From the NCBI GenBank assembly GCA_039649115.1, contig JBBWZQ010000254.1:1-20758 (forward strand): 20,758 nucleotides of DNA. Reading direction: 5' to 3'. The stretch comes from DATEJJ01 sp039649115 (lineage in GTDB: Bacteria; Actinomycetota; Actinomycetes; Mycobacteriales; Micromonosporaceae). Below the pieces are notes generated by a model that saw only the letters and a list, made by a program, of their open reading frames with translations, was not told where the DNA came from and ran no database searches. Positions 1 to 8,003 of the stretch are shown here, in pieces. The translations under genes were made by a program, and so were the position numbers. The number at the start of each line of letters is the position of its first letter. The first letter of the stretch is position 1.

Positions 1-1360
1 GTGGGGTGGGGAGGGTTACGGTCATGGTCAGGCCGCCGCCGGGGGTGTCGTGGGGGGTGACGGTGCCGGCCATGGCCTCGGTGAAGCCGCGGGCGATCGC
101 CAGACCGAGGCCCAGGCCACCGTCCGCCGTGCGGTCGTCCAGGCGCTGGAACGGCGCGAAGACGCGTTCGCGATCGGCGACCGGGATGCCCGTACCATGA
201 TCAATGATCTTTAACAGCACCTGCGACCCGGCGGCTTCCGCGCGGACGGTGACCGCACCGCCGGGGGCGGCCTGGACGGCGTTGCTCACCAGGTTGGCCA
301 CCACCCTCTCCAGCAAGCCCGGATCGGCCTGTACCAGTGGCAGGTCGTCGGCGACCGCCACCTCGACCGCCTGGGTGTCCCGGCCGTGCAACAGCGCCCG
401 GGCGACCACCTCGTCCAGGGCGAGTGGCCGCAACTGCACGGACAGTACCCCGGCCTGCAGCCGGCTCATCGCGAGCAGGTTCTCCACCAGGTCGGACAGC
501 CGGTCGCCGGACTCCTCGATGGTGGCCAGCAGCTCGTCGGAGTCTTCCGCGGAGAATGCGACGTCGGCCGCGCGCAGGCTGGACGCGGACGCCTTGATGC
601 TGGCCAGCGGGGTGCGCAGGTCGTGGCCGACGGCGGCGAGGATGGCGGTGCGCAGCCGGTCGATCTCGGCCAGTTGCTCGGCGCGGGCCGCGCCGCGCGC
701 CAGGCGCTGCCCCTCCAGGGTGCGGGCCGCCGCCGCGGCCAGCCGGCCCAGCAGCCGCCGGTCCTCCCCGAACAGCTCCGGGCCGGCCGCCACCATCGTG
801 AGGTTGGGTGCCGCCGGCACGCGGAGCGACGGCGTCTCGCCCGTGGGCGAGCCGACCGAGGCGACCACCTCGGCGTCCTCCAGCAGCGCGACCCAGCGCA
901 TGCCGAACGTGTCGCGGACGTGCCCGAGCAGCTGGGTCAGGGACTGCTCGGCAGCGGGCGTGGCGGTGATCCGGGCCAGCAGCCGGGCCTCGATGCCGCT
1001 GCGCACCGCGGCCGCGCGCTGCCGGGCGGCGAGGTCCACCGCGACGCTGACGGTGACCGCGACCAGCACGTACACCAGCAGGGCGAGCAGGTTGTCCCGG
1101 CGCTCCACGGCGAAGGTGTGGTACGGGGGCACGAAGAACCAGTTGAGCAGCAGGTCCGACGCGACCGCCGTGGCCAGGCCCAGCCGGACGCCGCCCAGCA
1201 CGGCCACGGCCACGACCGGTACCAGGTAGAGCAGGGCGGCATTGGTCAGCGACCGGTGCGGCGTGAGGAGGGCGGTGACGATCACCAGTCCGGCCACGCC
1301 CACGCCCACGGCGGACCAGGCCCGGGCGTGCGAGCGGGGCGTGGTCAGGAGCGAGGTCAC
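1..1360 (-). CDS. KdpD-like sensor histidine kinase (3' end cut by window edge)
   Basis: Membrane sensor kinase of a two-component system. Four predicted membrane helices lie in the first ~106 residues, with a DUF4118/KdpD-type signature (NWFFVPPYHTFAVERRDNLL). A GAF-like linker follows, then a HisKA H-box GHDLRTPLAS with the phospho-accepting His near residue 246. The HATPase domain shows the N-box NLVSNAVQ (~357), DHGTGIP (~387) and GLGLGLAIARG (~415). The visible 453 codons end just after the usual TLP terminus, so almost nothing is missing. The large N-terminal KdpD/Usp domains of classical KdpD are absent, making this the short form. It starts at GTG 1360, 7 nt after the stop of the KimA-like permease. 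AGGAGG directly abuts the GTG, which is unusually tight. Co-transcription with a probable K+ importer suggests potassium or osmotic sensing (inference). A response regulator probably lies to the left, outside the window. Confidence 0.9.
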   Translation of the reverse strand, partial: MTSLLTTPRSHARAWSAVGVGVAGLVIVTALLTPHRSLTNAALLYLVPVVAVAVLGGVRLGLATAVASDLLLNWFFVPPYHTFAVERRDNLLALLVYVLVAVTVSVAVDLAARQRAAAVRSGIEARLLARITATPAAEQSLTQLLGHVRDTFGMRWVALLEDAEVVASVGSPTGETPSLRVPAAPNLTMVAAGPELFGEDRRLLGRLAAAAARTLEGQRLARGAARAEQLAEIDRLRTAILAAVGHDLRTPLASIKASASSLRAADVAFSAEDSDELLATIEESGDRLSDLVENLLAMSRLQAGVLSVQLRPLALDEVVARALLHGRDTQAVEVAVADDLPLVQADPGLLERVVANLVSNAVQAAPGGAVTVRAEAAGSQVLLKIIDHGTGIPVADRERVFAPFQRLDDRTADGGLGLGLAIARGFTEAMAGTVTPHDTPGGGLTMTVTLPTP

Positions 1361-1367
1361 CCTCCTG

Positions 1368-3317
1368 TTATACGGCGGCCTCCACCGGTTGTGGCGCCGG
1401 CGCCGGCGAAACGTCAAGGTCCAGTTGCCACGGCACGCTGGTGACCATCACGCCGGGCTGGAACAGCAGCCTCGCCTTGAGGCGCAGCGCGCTCTGGTTG
1501 TGCAGCACCTGCTCCCACCAGCGGCGCACCACGTACTCGGGCAGGTAGACGACGATCAGGTCGCGCGAGCCGGACTTCCGCACGCCGGTCACGTAGTCCA
1601 GCACGGGTCCGGTGATGTCGCGGTACCGGGACTCGACCACGGTCAGCGGTACCGGTATTCCGCGGTCGGCCCACTGCCGCTGCAGCTCCCGTACCTCGTC
1701 CTCGTTGGTGGCCACGGTCAGCGCGGTCAGCGTGTCCGGGTGGGTGGCCCGGGCGTACGCGAGCGCGCGCAGCGCCGGCTTGTGCAGCTTGGAGACGAGC
1801 ACCACGGCGTGGATCCGGGCGGGCAGCACCATGCCGGCCGGATCCGGGGCCAGCTCCCGGGCCACCCGCTCGTAGTGCCGGTTGACCGCCGTCATGAGCA
1901 GGTACAGCGTGGGCATCGCGATCACCACCAGCCACGCGCCGTGGGTGAACTTGGTGACCAGCACGATCACCAGTACCAGGGCGGTAGCCAGCGCGCCGAC
2001 CAGGTTGATCGCCCGCGACCGGTGCATCCTGCGGCGCGCCGGGGCATCCCGCGAGGCGGCCAGCCGGCGGTTCCAGTGCCGCACCATGCCCGCCTGCGAC
2101 AGCGTGAACGAGACGAACACGCCGATGATGTACAGCTGGATCAGGCGCGTGGTGCTGGCGCCGAACGCCCAGATCAGGCCGGCGGCGAGCAGCGCCAGCA
2201 GCACCACGCCGTTGGAGAAGACCAGCCGGTCGCCGCGGCGGGAGAACTGGCGCGGCAGGTAGCCGTCCTCGCTGAGGATGGAGGCGAGGATCGGGAAGCC
2301 GTTGAACGCGGTGTTCGCGGCCAGCACGAGGATCGCGGCGGTGAACGCCTGCAGCAGGTAGAAGCCGACCGAGCTGCCGCCGAACACGGCATCGCCCAGC
2401 TGCGCGATGACGGTCTTCTGCTCGCCACCCGACGGGAAGCCGATCAGCTGCGCGTTGTCGTTGGTGACGTGCACGTGGCCGAGCAGGGCGAGCGCGGTGA
2501 CGCCGGCGAACATGGTGATCGCGAGGATGCCCATGATGCCCAGCGTGTCCGCGGCGTTCCTGCTCTTCGGCTTGCGGAAGCTGGGTACCCCGTTGCTGAC
2601 GGCCTCCACGCCGGTCAGCGCGGTGCAGCCGGAGGCGAAGGCGCGCAGCGCGAGCATCAGCAGGATCAGGCCGCCGGTGTGCGACATGGTCGGGGCGATC
2701 GGGTAGTGCGCCGTCTCGGCGGCCAGGTGCCCGCCGCTGACGATCTTGCCAAAGCCGAGGACCAGCAGCGAGCCGACGATGATGACAAAACCGTACGTGG
2801 GTATGGCGAAGGCGGTGCCCGACTCCTTGACCCCACGCAGGTTGATCAGCGCCAGCAGCGCGATCAGCGCCACATTGATGAGCACCTTGCCGCCGGCCAG
2901 CCGCGGGAACGCGGAGACGATGTTGTCCACCCCGGCCGCCACGCTCACCGCGACCGTCAGCACGTAGTCGACCAGCAGGGCGCTCGCCGCGACCAGGGCG
3001 GCCCGGGAACCCAGGTTGGCCCGGGACACCGCGTACGCGCCGCCGCCGGTGGGGTACGCGTAGCAGGTCTGCCGGTAGGAGAGGACCACGAGAACCAGCA
3101 GCACCACCACGCCGAGGGCCACCCACCAGGACAGCCACAGCAGGGACAGCCCGCCCAGGCTCAGCACGAGCAGGATCTCCTGGGTGGCGTACGCGACGCT
3201 GGACAGCGGGTCGGAGCAGAAGACCGGCAGGGCCAGGCGCTTGGGCAGCAGGGTGTCGCCGAGCCGGTCGCTGCCCAGCGGCCGGCCGACCAGGAGCCGT
3301 TTCGCGATTTCGAGCAC
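1368..3317 (-). CDS. APC-superfamily permease, KimA-like (probable potassium importer)
   Basis: Predicted integral-membrane transporter of 649 residues. The first ~420 residues are hydrophobic and carry the conserved start LPVFCSDPLSSVAYATQEIL, then PTGGGAYAVSRANLGSR and the ALTGVEAVSNGVPSF region, typical of this APC branch. A soluble C-terminal domain of ~170 residues follows (IHAVVLVSKLHKPALRALAY ... VVYLPEYVVRRWWEQVLHNQ), resembling the cytosolic domain of Bacillus KimA. KimA is a high-affinity H+/K+ symporter, so K+ import is the likely role, inferred from family resemblance; many actinobacterial relatives are annotated only as APC permeases. The start is GTG 3317 with GGAGG one base upstream, closer than ideal. 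The NiCoT gene ends 57 bp upstream on the same strand, and the KdpD-like kinase begins 7 bp downstream, so the kinase and permease form a tight operon. Confidence 0.88.
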   Translation of the reverse strand: MLEIAKRLLVGRPLGSDRLGDTLLPKRLALPVFCSDPLSSVAYATQEILLVLSLGGLSLLWLSWWVALGVVVLLVLVVLSYRQTCYAYPTGGGAYAVSRANLGSRAALVAASALLVDYVLTVAVSVAAGVDNIVSAFPRLAGGKVLINVALIALLALINLRGVKESGTAFAIPTYGFVIIVGSLLVLGFGKIVSGGHLAAETAHYPIAPTMSHTGGLILLMLALRAFASGCTALTGVEAVSNGVPSFRKPKSRNAADTLGIMGILAITMFAGVTALALLGHVHVTNDNAQLIGFPSGGEQKTVIAQLGDAVFGGSSVGFYLLQAFTAAILVLAANTAFNGFPILASILSEDGYLPRQFSRRGDRLVFSNGVVLLALLAAGLIWAFGASTTRLIQLYIIGVFVSFTLSQAGMVRHWNRRLAASRDAPARRRMHRSRAINLVGALATALVLVIVLVTKFTHGAWLVVIAMPTLYLLMTAVNRHYERVARELAPDPAGMVLPARIHAVVLVSKLHKPALRALAYARATHPDTLTALTVATNEDEVRELQRQWADRGIPVPLTVVESRYRDITGPVLDYVTGVRKSGSRDLIVVYLPEYVVRRWWEQVLHNQSALRLKARLLFQPGVMVTSVPWQLDLDVSPAPAPQPVEAAV

Positions 3318-3346
3318 GCCTCCAGGTAAGCGCGTCCGCCGGGCCG

Positions 3347-3363
3347 CGTAACGGGCCCTTACG
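3347..3363. promoter_or_regulatory. 17-bp imperfect palindrome upstream of the KimA-like gene
   Basis: CGTAA and TTACG arms flank a GGGCC-rich centre, with one mismatched pair in 17 bp. It fills much of the 57-bp gap between the NiCoT stop and the permease start. It could be an operator or a weak terminator hairpin; there is no T-tract. Confidence 0.35.
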
Positions 3364-3374
3364 GTGCCTTAGCG

Positions 3375-4502
3375 TTACGCGTCGACTTCTTGACGCATCC
3401 CTGACGACCACTTCTCCTCGATGCGCCCGTACCGCCAGACCGCCAGCGCGACGATCCAGGTCAGCACGAACAGCCCGACGATCGCGTACCCGACGACGTT
3501 GAGGTCGAGGTGGCGGACCACCCCGAGCGGGCCGGAGTCGATGCCCAGCTTCTCCGCGAGCAGCCCGACCAGCTCCACCACCCCGATGATCATCGCGACC
3601 GCCACGGACAGGCCGGTGATCGTGATGTTGTAGTAGACCTTGCGTACCGGCTTGGAGAAGGCCCACTCGTACGCGAAGTTCATGAAGCAGCCGTCGATCG
3701 TGTCCAGCAGGGACATGCCGGCCGCGAAGAGCACCGGCAGGGTCAGGATCGCGTACCAGGGGAGGTTGAACGCGGCCGCGCCGCCGGCGAGTACCAGCAG
3801 CGAGACCTCGGTGGCGGTGTCGAAGCCGAGGCCGAACAGCAGGCCGACCGGGTACATGTGCCACGGCTTGGTGACCGCCCGGGTCGCCCCGCCCAGGATG
3901 CGGTTCATCAGGCCGCGCTTGTTGAGCTGCTCCTCCAGCGCGGCCTCGTCGTACTCGCCGCCGCGCATCCGGCGGAACACCGCCAGGATCGAGCGCAGCA
4001 CCACCAGGTTGAGGATCCCGATGATCATCAGGAACACGCCGGAGACCAGCGTGCCGATCAGGCCGGTGACGGTCTGCAGGGCGGACTGGTCGTTCTCCAC
4101 CTGGCCGGCCAGCGTGCGGACGCCGATCGACAGCAGCAGGCACAGCCCGAACACGACCGACGAGTGGCCCAGCGAGAACCAGAAGCCCACGGACAGCGGG
4201 CGCTTCCCGTCGGCCATCAGCTTCCGCGTGGTGTTGTCGATGGCCGCGATGTGATCGGCGTCGAAGGCGTGCCGCATGCCGAAGATGTACGCGGTGAAGC
4301 CCAGCCCGATGCCGAAGATGCCCTGCTTGCCGATGTTGAAGTGGTGCGGCGCGATGACCGCGAACAGGCTGACGAAGCCGACCACGTGCAGGAGCAGGAC
4401 GAACAGGCCCATGCCGCCGAGCCGTGCGCGCTCCTCGCGGGTGAGCTGGCCGCCGGGGGAGGGTGGCGCGGACACGGCCGGTGCGGTCGCTGTTGCAGGC
4501 AT
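3375..4502 (-). CDS. NiCoT family nickel/cobalt permease (HoxN/NixA type)
   Basis: Secondary transporter of 375 residues that takes Ni2+ and/or Co2+ across the cytoplasmic membrane. The family signatures are all present: RHAFDADHIAAIDN in helix II (residues ~77-90, metal-binding His/Asp), LGHSSVVFG (~111) and GLGFDTATE (~224). About eight hydrophobic segments are visible, and the length is in the usual 330-380 range. The start ATG 4502 is preceded by GTGAGGAA. A -10-like TAGGGT ends exactly six bases before the ATG, so the mRNA may be leaderless. An exact TTGCAA-N5-TTGCAA Nur box upstream favours nickel as substrate, which sequence alone would not settle. It is divergent from cydD, and no urease or hydrogenase gene is visible nearby. 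Confidence 0.93.
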   Translation of the reverse strand: MPATATAPAVSAPPSPGGQLTREERARLGGMGLFVLLLHVVGFVSLFAVIAPHHFNIGKQGIFGIGLGFTAYIFGMRHAFDADHIAAIDNTTRKLMADGKRPLSVGFWFSLGHSSVVFGLCLLLSIGVRTLAGQVENDQSALQTVTGLIGTLVSGVFLMIIGILNLVVLRSILAVFRRMRGGEYDEAALEEQLNKRGLMNRILGGATRAVTKPWHMYPVGLLFGLGFDTATEVSLLVLAGGAAAFNLPWYAILTLPVLFAAGMSLLDTIDGCFMNFAYEWAFSKPVRKVYYNITITGLSVAVAMIIGVVELVGLLAEKLGIDSGPLGVVRHLDLNVVGYAIVGLFVLTWIVALAVWRYGRIEEKWSSGMRQEVDA

Positions 4503-4508
4503 TTCCTC

Positions 4509-4548
4509 ACCCTAAACGGCTGGCCCGGTAGTTGCAAAGAGTTTGCAA
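4509..4548 (-). promoter_or_regulatory. Promoter of the nickel permease overlapped by a Nur box
   Basis: On the minus strand a -35 hexamer TTGCAA (4537-4532), a 17-nt spacer and a -10 TAGGGT (4514-4509) put the start of transcription at the A of the ATG. TTGCAA occurs again at 4543-4548, giving TTGCAA-N5-TTGCAA at 4532-4548. This fits the published Streptomyces Nur consensus tTGCaa-N5-ttGCAA. Repressor bound there would cover the -35, consistent with nickel-dependent repression of nickel uptake. Confidence 0.72.
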
Positions 4549-4593
4549 TTACTACTTACCCCAGGCCCTGCCTCACATCCATGGTGAGCGTCG

Positions 4594-4622
4594 TTCAGCT
4601 CCGGCGGCGGCAGGGCTAGTCT
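4594..4622 (+). promoter_or_regulatory. Candidate cydDC promoter
   Basis: TTCAGC (4594-4599), 17 nt and TAGTCT (4617-4622) resemble an actinobacterial sigma-A-type promoter. Transcription would begin near 4629, leaving a ~22-nt leader that contains the GAGG ribosome site. The -35 match is weak. Confidence 0.4.
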
Positions 4623-4650
4623 GCGGACGTCAACTGACGATGAGGTGGAC

Positions 4651-6309
4651 ATGCGCCCGGTGGACCCGCGCCTGCTGCGGTTGCCGCGACTGCGCCGGTA
4701 CCTGGTCGCGGTGGTCTGCTCGGGCGTACTCGCCGCGCTGCTGGTGGTGGCGCAGGCGAGCGCGCTGGCCCAGGTCGTCGCGGCCGGCGTGGCCGGGCGG
4801 CTGGACCGCGCCGCGCTGGTCGCCGTGGTCGCGGCCGTCGCGCTGCGCGCCGCACTGCACGTGGCATCCGGCATCGTGGCCGCCCGCACGGCCGCGGCGG
4901 TCAAGGCCGATCTGCGGGACGCGGTACTGGCGGAGGCGACCGGCCGGGGACCGGAGTGGCTCGCCGGGCAGCGGGCGGGTGAACTCGCCACCCTCGTCGG
5001 GCGCGGGGTGGACGCGATGGACGCGTACCTCACCGGGTACCTGCCCCAACTGGTGCTCGGCATGACCGTCCCGGTCGCCGTGCTCGTGCGCATCGCCTGG
5101 GCCGACCCCGCCTCCGCGGTCATCGTCGGCGTCACGCTGCCGCTCCTGCCGATCTTCGCGATCCTCGTGGGCTGGCAGACGCGGTCGCGCACCGAGCGGC
5201 AGTGGCGCCTGCTGTCCCGGCTCGGCGGGCACTTCCTGGACATGCTGGGCGGGATGGCCACGCTGCGCTCGTTCGGCCGGGCCCGGGCCCAGGTCGAGGT
5301 GGTCCGCGTGATGGCCGACCGGTACCGCGGCGCCACCATGCGTACCCTGCGCCTCGCGTTCCTGTCCGCACTCGTGCTGGAACTGGTCGCGACCGTCTCG
5401 GTCGCGCTGGTCGCGGTGCCCGTCGGGCTGCGCCTGGTCGGCGGCTCGCTCACCCTGCCGGTCGCGCTGGTCGTGCTCCTGCTCGCACCGGAGGCGTACG
5501 CGCCGTTGCGCGCCGCCGGTGCCCAGTTCCACGCGAGCCAGGAGGGACTGTCCGCGGCGGCCGACGTCTTCGCCGTCATCGAGTCGCCGGTCGCGCCGAC
5601 CCGTGCCCTGGCCGCCGCGCGGCTGCCCGACCCGGCAACCGCCGAGCTGGTCTTCGACGGGGTGACCGCGCGCTGCCTCACCGGCGTCTCGTTCACCGTG
5701 CGGCCGGGCGAGCGGGTCGCGCTCACCGGGCCCAGCGGCGGCGGGAAGAGCACCCTGCTCGCCCTGGTGCTCGGGTTCCTCGCGCCCGCCGGGGGTCGCG
5801 TGCTGGCCGGCGGCGCCGATCTGTCCACAGTGGATCTGGCGGAGTGGCGGGCGCGGCTGGCGTGGGTACCGCAGCGGCCGCACCTGTTCGCCGCGACGGT
5901 GGCGGCGAACATCCGCCTCGGCGCGCCGGACGCCGCGCTCGCCGAGGTGCGGGACGCCGCCCGGGCGGCCCACGCGGACGGGTTCATCCAGGGGCTGCCC
6001 GGCGGGTACGAGACGGTGCTCGGCGAGCGCGGGTACGGCCTGTCCAGCGGCCAGCGCCAGCGCGTCGCCCTGGCCCGCGCGTTCCTGCGCATCGGCGCGG
6101 TACCGCATGCCCTGGTGCTGCTGGACGAGCCGACCGCGCGGCTGGACGCGCAGAGCGAGGCCGCGGTGCTGGCCGGCAGCGCGGAACTGGTCGCCGGGCG
6201 CACCGCGCTGCTGGTCGCACACCGGCCGGCGCTGGTGGCGGTCGCCGACCGGGTGCTGCGCGTCGCCGACGGCACGGTGCGCGAGGCACCCGCGGGGGTG
6301 CGGGCATGA
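4651..6309 (+). CDS. cydD: Thiol reductant ABC exporter subunit CydD
   Basis: Half-transporter of 552 residues that pairs with CydC to export glutathione/cysteine-type thiols across the membrane, needed to assemble cytochrome bd and periplasmic c-type haem proteins. The N-terminal membrane domain spans residues ~20-290. The ATPase domain shows Walker A GPSGGGKST (~360-368), signature LSSGQRQRVALARA (~464) and Walker B LVLLDEPT (~488-495). ATG 4651 is chosen over the in-frame GTG 4645 because GAGG at 4642-4645 is then five bases away. The stop overlaps the cydC start as ATGA, implying translational coupling. In many actinobacteria cydDC follows cydAB; no oxidase genes are present here. Confidence 0.94.
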   Translation: MRPVDPRLLRLPRLRRYLVAVVCSGVLAALLVVAQASALAQVVAAGVAGRLDRAALVAVVAAVALRAALHVASGIVAARTAAAVKADLRDAVLAEATGRGPEWLAGQRAGELATLVGRGVDAMDAYLTGYLPQLVLGMTVPVAVLVRIAWADPASAVIVGVTLPLLPIFAILVGWQTRSRTERQWRLLSRLGGHFLDMLGGMATLRSFGRARAQVEVVRVMADRYRGATMRTLRLAFLSALVLELVATVSVALVAVPVGLRLVGGSLTLPVALVVLLLAPEAYAPLRAAGAQFHASQEGLSAAADVFAVIESPVAPTRALAAARLPDPATAELVFDGVTARCLTGVSFTVRPGERVALTGPSGGGKSTLLALVLGFLAPAGGRVLAGGADLSTVDLAEWRARLAWVPQRPHLFAATVAANIRLGAPDAALAEVRDAARAAHADGFIQGLPGGYETVLGERGYGLSSGQRQRVALARAFLRIGAVPHALVLLDEPTARLDAQSEAAVLAGSAELVAGRTALLVAHRPALVAVADRVLRVADGTVREAPAGVRA

Positions 6310-8003
6310 GGAGACTGGTGTTCGCCGCGTTCCTGGCGGCCCTCACCGATCTCGCCGGGGTCGGCCTGCTCGCCACCGCCGCCTGGTTGATCGCCCGGGC
6401 CGCCGAGCGGCCACCGCTCATCGCGCTGTCCGTCGCGATCGTCGCGGTGCGCACCCTGGCGATCGGCAAGGGCACGCTGCGCTACGTCGAGCGGCTGGTC
6501 GGCCACGACGCGGCGCTGCGGGTGCTGGCCAAACTGCGCACCCGGGTGTACGCGACGCTGAGCGCGGGCGGGACGAGCCTGCCGCACGGGGATCTCCTGG
6601 CCCGCCTGGTGTCCGATGTGGACGGTGTGCAGGACGCGCTGCTGCGGTGCGCCATCCCGGCCGGAGTCGCGGTGCTGGTCGCGGTCGCCACGGTCGGCTT
6701 CACCGCGGCGTACCTGCCCGCCGCCGCGCTGGTGCTCGCGACCGGCATGCTGCTGGCCGGGCTGGTGCTGCCGGTCGCCGCCTACGCGATCGCCGCCGGT
6801 GCCGCCCGCCGCACCGCCACGGTGCGCGGCGGGTACCTCGCCGCGTCGGTGGACGTCCTGCACGGCGCCGCCGACCTCGCCGCCTTCGGCGCCACGGGTA
6901 CCGCGCTGGCCCGCGCGCGGGACGAGTCGACCGGGCTGGCCAGGCTGACCCGTGCCGCCGGTACCGCCGGGTCCGCGGTGGGTGCCGTGAGCGTACCGGT
7001 GCCCGCGCTCACCGCCGTGGGTGTCTGCCTGCTCGCGACCCGGGCACCCGGCCTCAACCCGGTGATGGTGGCCGTGCTGTCCCTCGTCGCGCTGGCCGCC
7101 GTGGAGGCGGTACTGCCGCTGACCGGGGCGGCCGTACGCCTGGCGGACCTGCGCGGCTCGCTGGAGCGGGTACGGGCGCTGCTGCGCCAGGGGTCCGCTC
7201 CCGCGGGGAGCCTGCGGGTCCGCGACGGCATCACTGTGGACGGTCCGGTGGAGGCGAGTGTCCTGAGTGGACCGGTGGACATCCGGCTGGACGGCGTCAG
7301 CGCGCGGTACGCCGACGACCGGGAGCTGGCGCTGGACCGGCTCGACCTGGACCTGCCGGCCGGCCGCCGGGTGGCCGTGGTCGGGCCGAGCGGCGCCGGA
7401 AAGTCCACGCTGCTGGGGGTGCTCGCCGGAACGGTACCGCCGGCCGCCGGCACCGTGGCGGTGAACGCACGCACCGAGGAGCCGGCGCAGCGCTGGCGGA
7501 TCGCCGGCGGGGTGCTCGCCGACGGGTACGTGTTCCACGCGACGATGCGCGAGAACCTCACGCTGGGCCGGCCCGGCCTGCCCGACGGGCAGTTGCTCGA
7601 CGCCCTGCGCACGGCGGGCCTGCGCAGCGCCCCGGAAGACCTGGACCGGACGCTGGGCGAGGACGGCGCGCAGGTCTCCGGCGGCCAGCGGCAGCGGCTG
7701 CTGCTGGCCCGGGCGCTGCTGGCCCCGCCACCGGTGCTGCTGCTGGACGAGCCGACCGAGGGGCTCGACCCGGCCGCCGCGGACGAGGTGCTGGGCCAGG
7801 CGCTCGCGGCGGTACCCGGGCACACCGTGGTGCTGGTCACGCACCGGCTGGCCGACCTGTCCGCGTTCGACGAGGTGCTGGTGCTCGCGGACGGGCGGGT
7901 GGCGCAGCGCGGCCGGCACGCCGACCTGCTGACCGAGCCGGGGTGGTACGCCGACTGGGCCCGCGGGGGAGACTTGCAGACGTGGCGATCGACGGTTACC
8001 TAG
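6306..8003 (+). CDS. cydC: Thiol reductant ABC exporter subunit CydC
   Basis: Partner half-transporter of CydD, 565 residues. The N-terminus has the characteristic CydC run (TAAWLIARAAERPPLIALSV, then RYVERLVGHDAALR). The ATPase domain carries Walker A GPSGAGKST (~360-368), signature VSGGQRQRLLLARALL (~457) and Walker B VLLLDEPTEGLD with D481/E482. It begins inside the last codons of cydD (ATGA), and its own last 22 bases are overlapped by the following membrane-protein gene. All three are therefore probably one transcription unit. Confidence 0.94.
   Translation: MRRLVFAAFLAALTDLAGVGLLATAAWLIARAAERPPLIALSVAIVAVRTLAIGKGTLRYVERLVGHDAALRVLAKLRTRVYATLSAGGTSLPHGDLLARLVSDVDGVQDALLRCAIPAGVAVLVAVATVGFTAAYLPAAALVLATGMLLAGLVLPVAAYAIAAGAARRTATVRGGYLAASVDVLHGAADLAAFGATGTALARARDESTGLARLTRAAGTAGSAVGAVSVPVPALTAVGVCLLATRAPGLNPVMVAVLSLVALAAVEAVLPLTGAAVRLADLRGSLERVRALLRQGSAPAGSLRVRDGITVDGPVEASVLSGPVDIRLDGVSARYADDRELALDRLDLDLPAGRRVAVVGPSGAGKSTLLGVLAGTVPPAAGTVAVNARTEEPAQRWRIAGGVLADGYVFHATMRENLTLGRPGLPDGQLLDALRTAGLRSAPEDLDRTLGEDGAQVSGGQRQRLLLARALLAPPPVLLLDEPTEGLDPAAADEVLGQALAAVPGHTVVLVTHRLADLSAFDEVLVLADGRVAQRGRHADLLTEPGWYADWARGGDLQTWRSTVT

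Noticed and set aside
1242..3329. 695-codon plus-strand open frame opposite the permease
   Set aside because: Gln/Arg/His-rich composition typical of an antisense shadow; the minus strand encodes a coherent membrane transporter.
3318..3374. c-di-AMP (ydaO-type) riboswitch ahead of the KimA-like gene
   Set aside because: The 57-bp gap is too short for that riboswitch and none of its conserved elements is visible.
4572..4588. CTCAC-N7-GTGAG inverted repeat upstream of cydD as a Rex redox operator
   Set aside because: Rex sites have TGTGA/TCACA half sites in the opposite orientation; only 5-bp arms match and the centre does not fit.
4512..7919. 1135-codon minus-strand open frame opposite cydDC
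   Set aside because: Long open antisense frames are expected in high-GC coding DNA. The peptide is low-complexity Arg/Gly/Ala/Ser, while the plus strand encodes clear CydD and CydC motifs.
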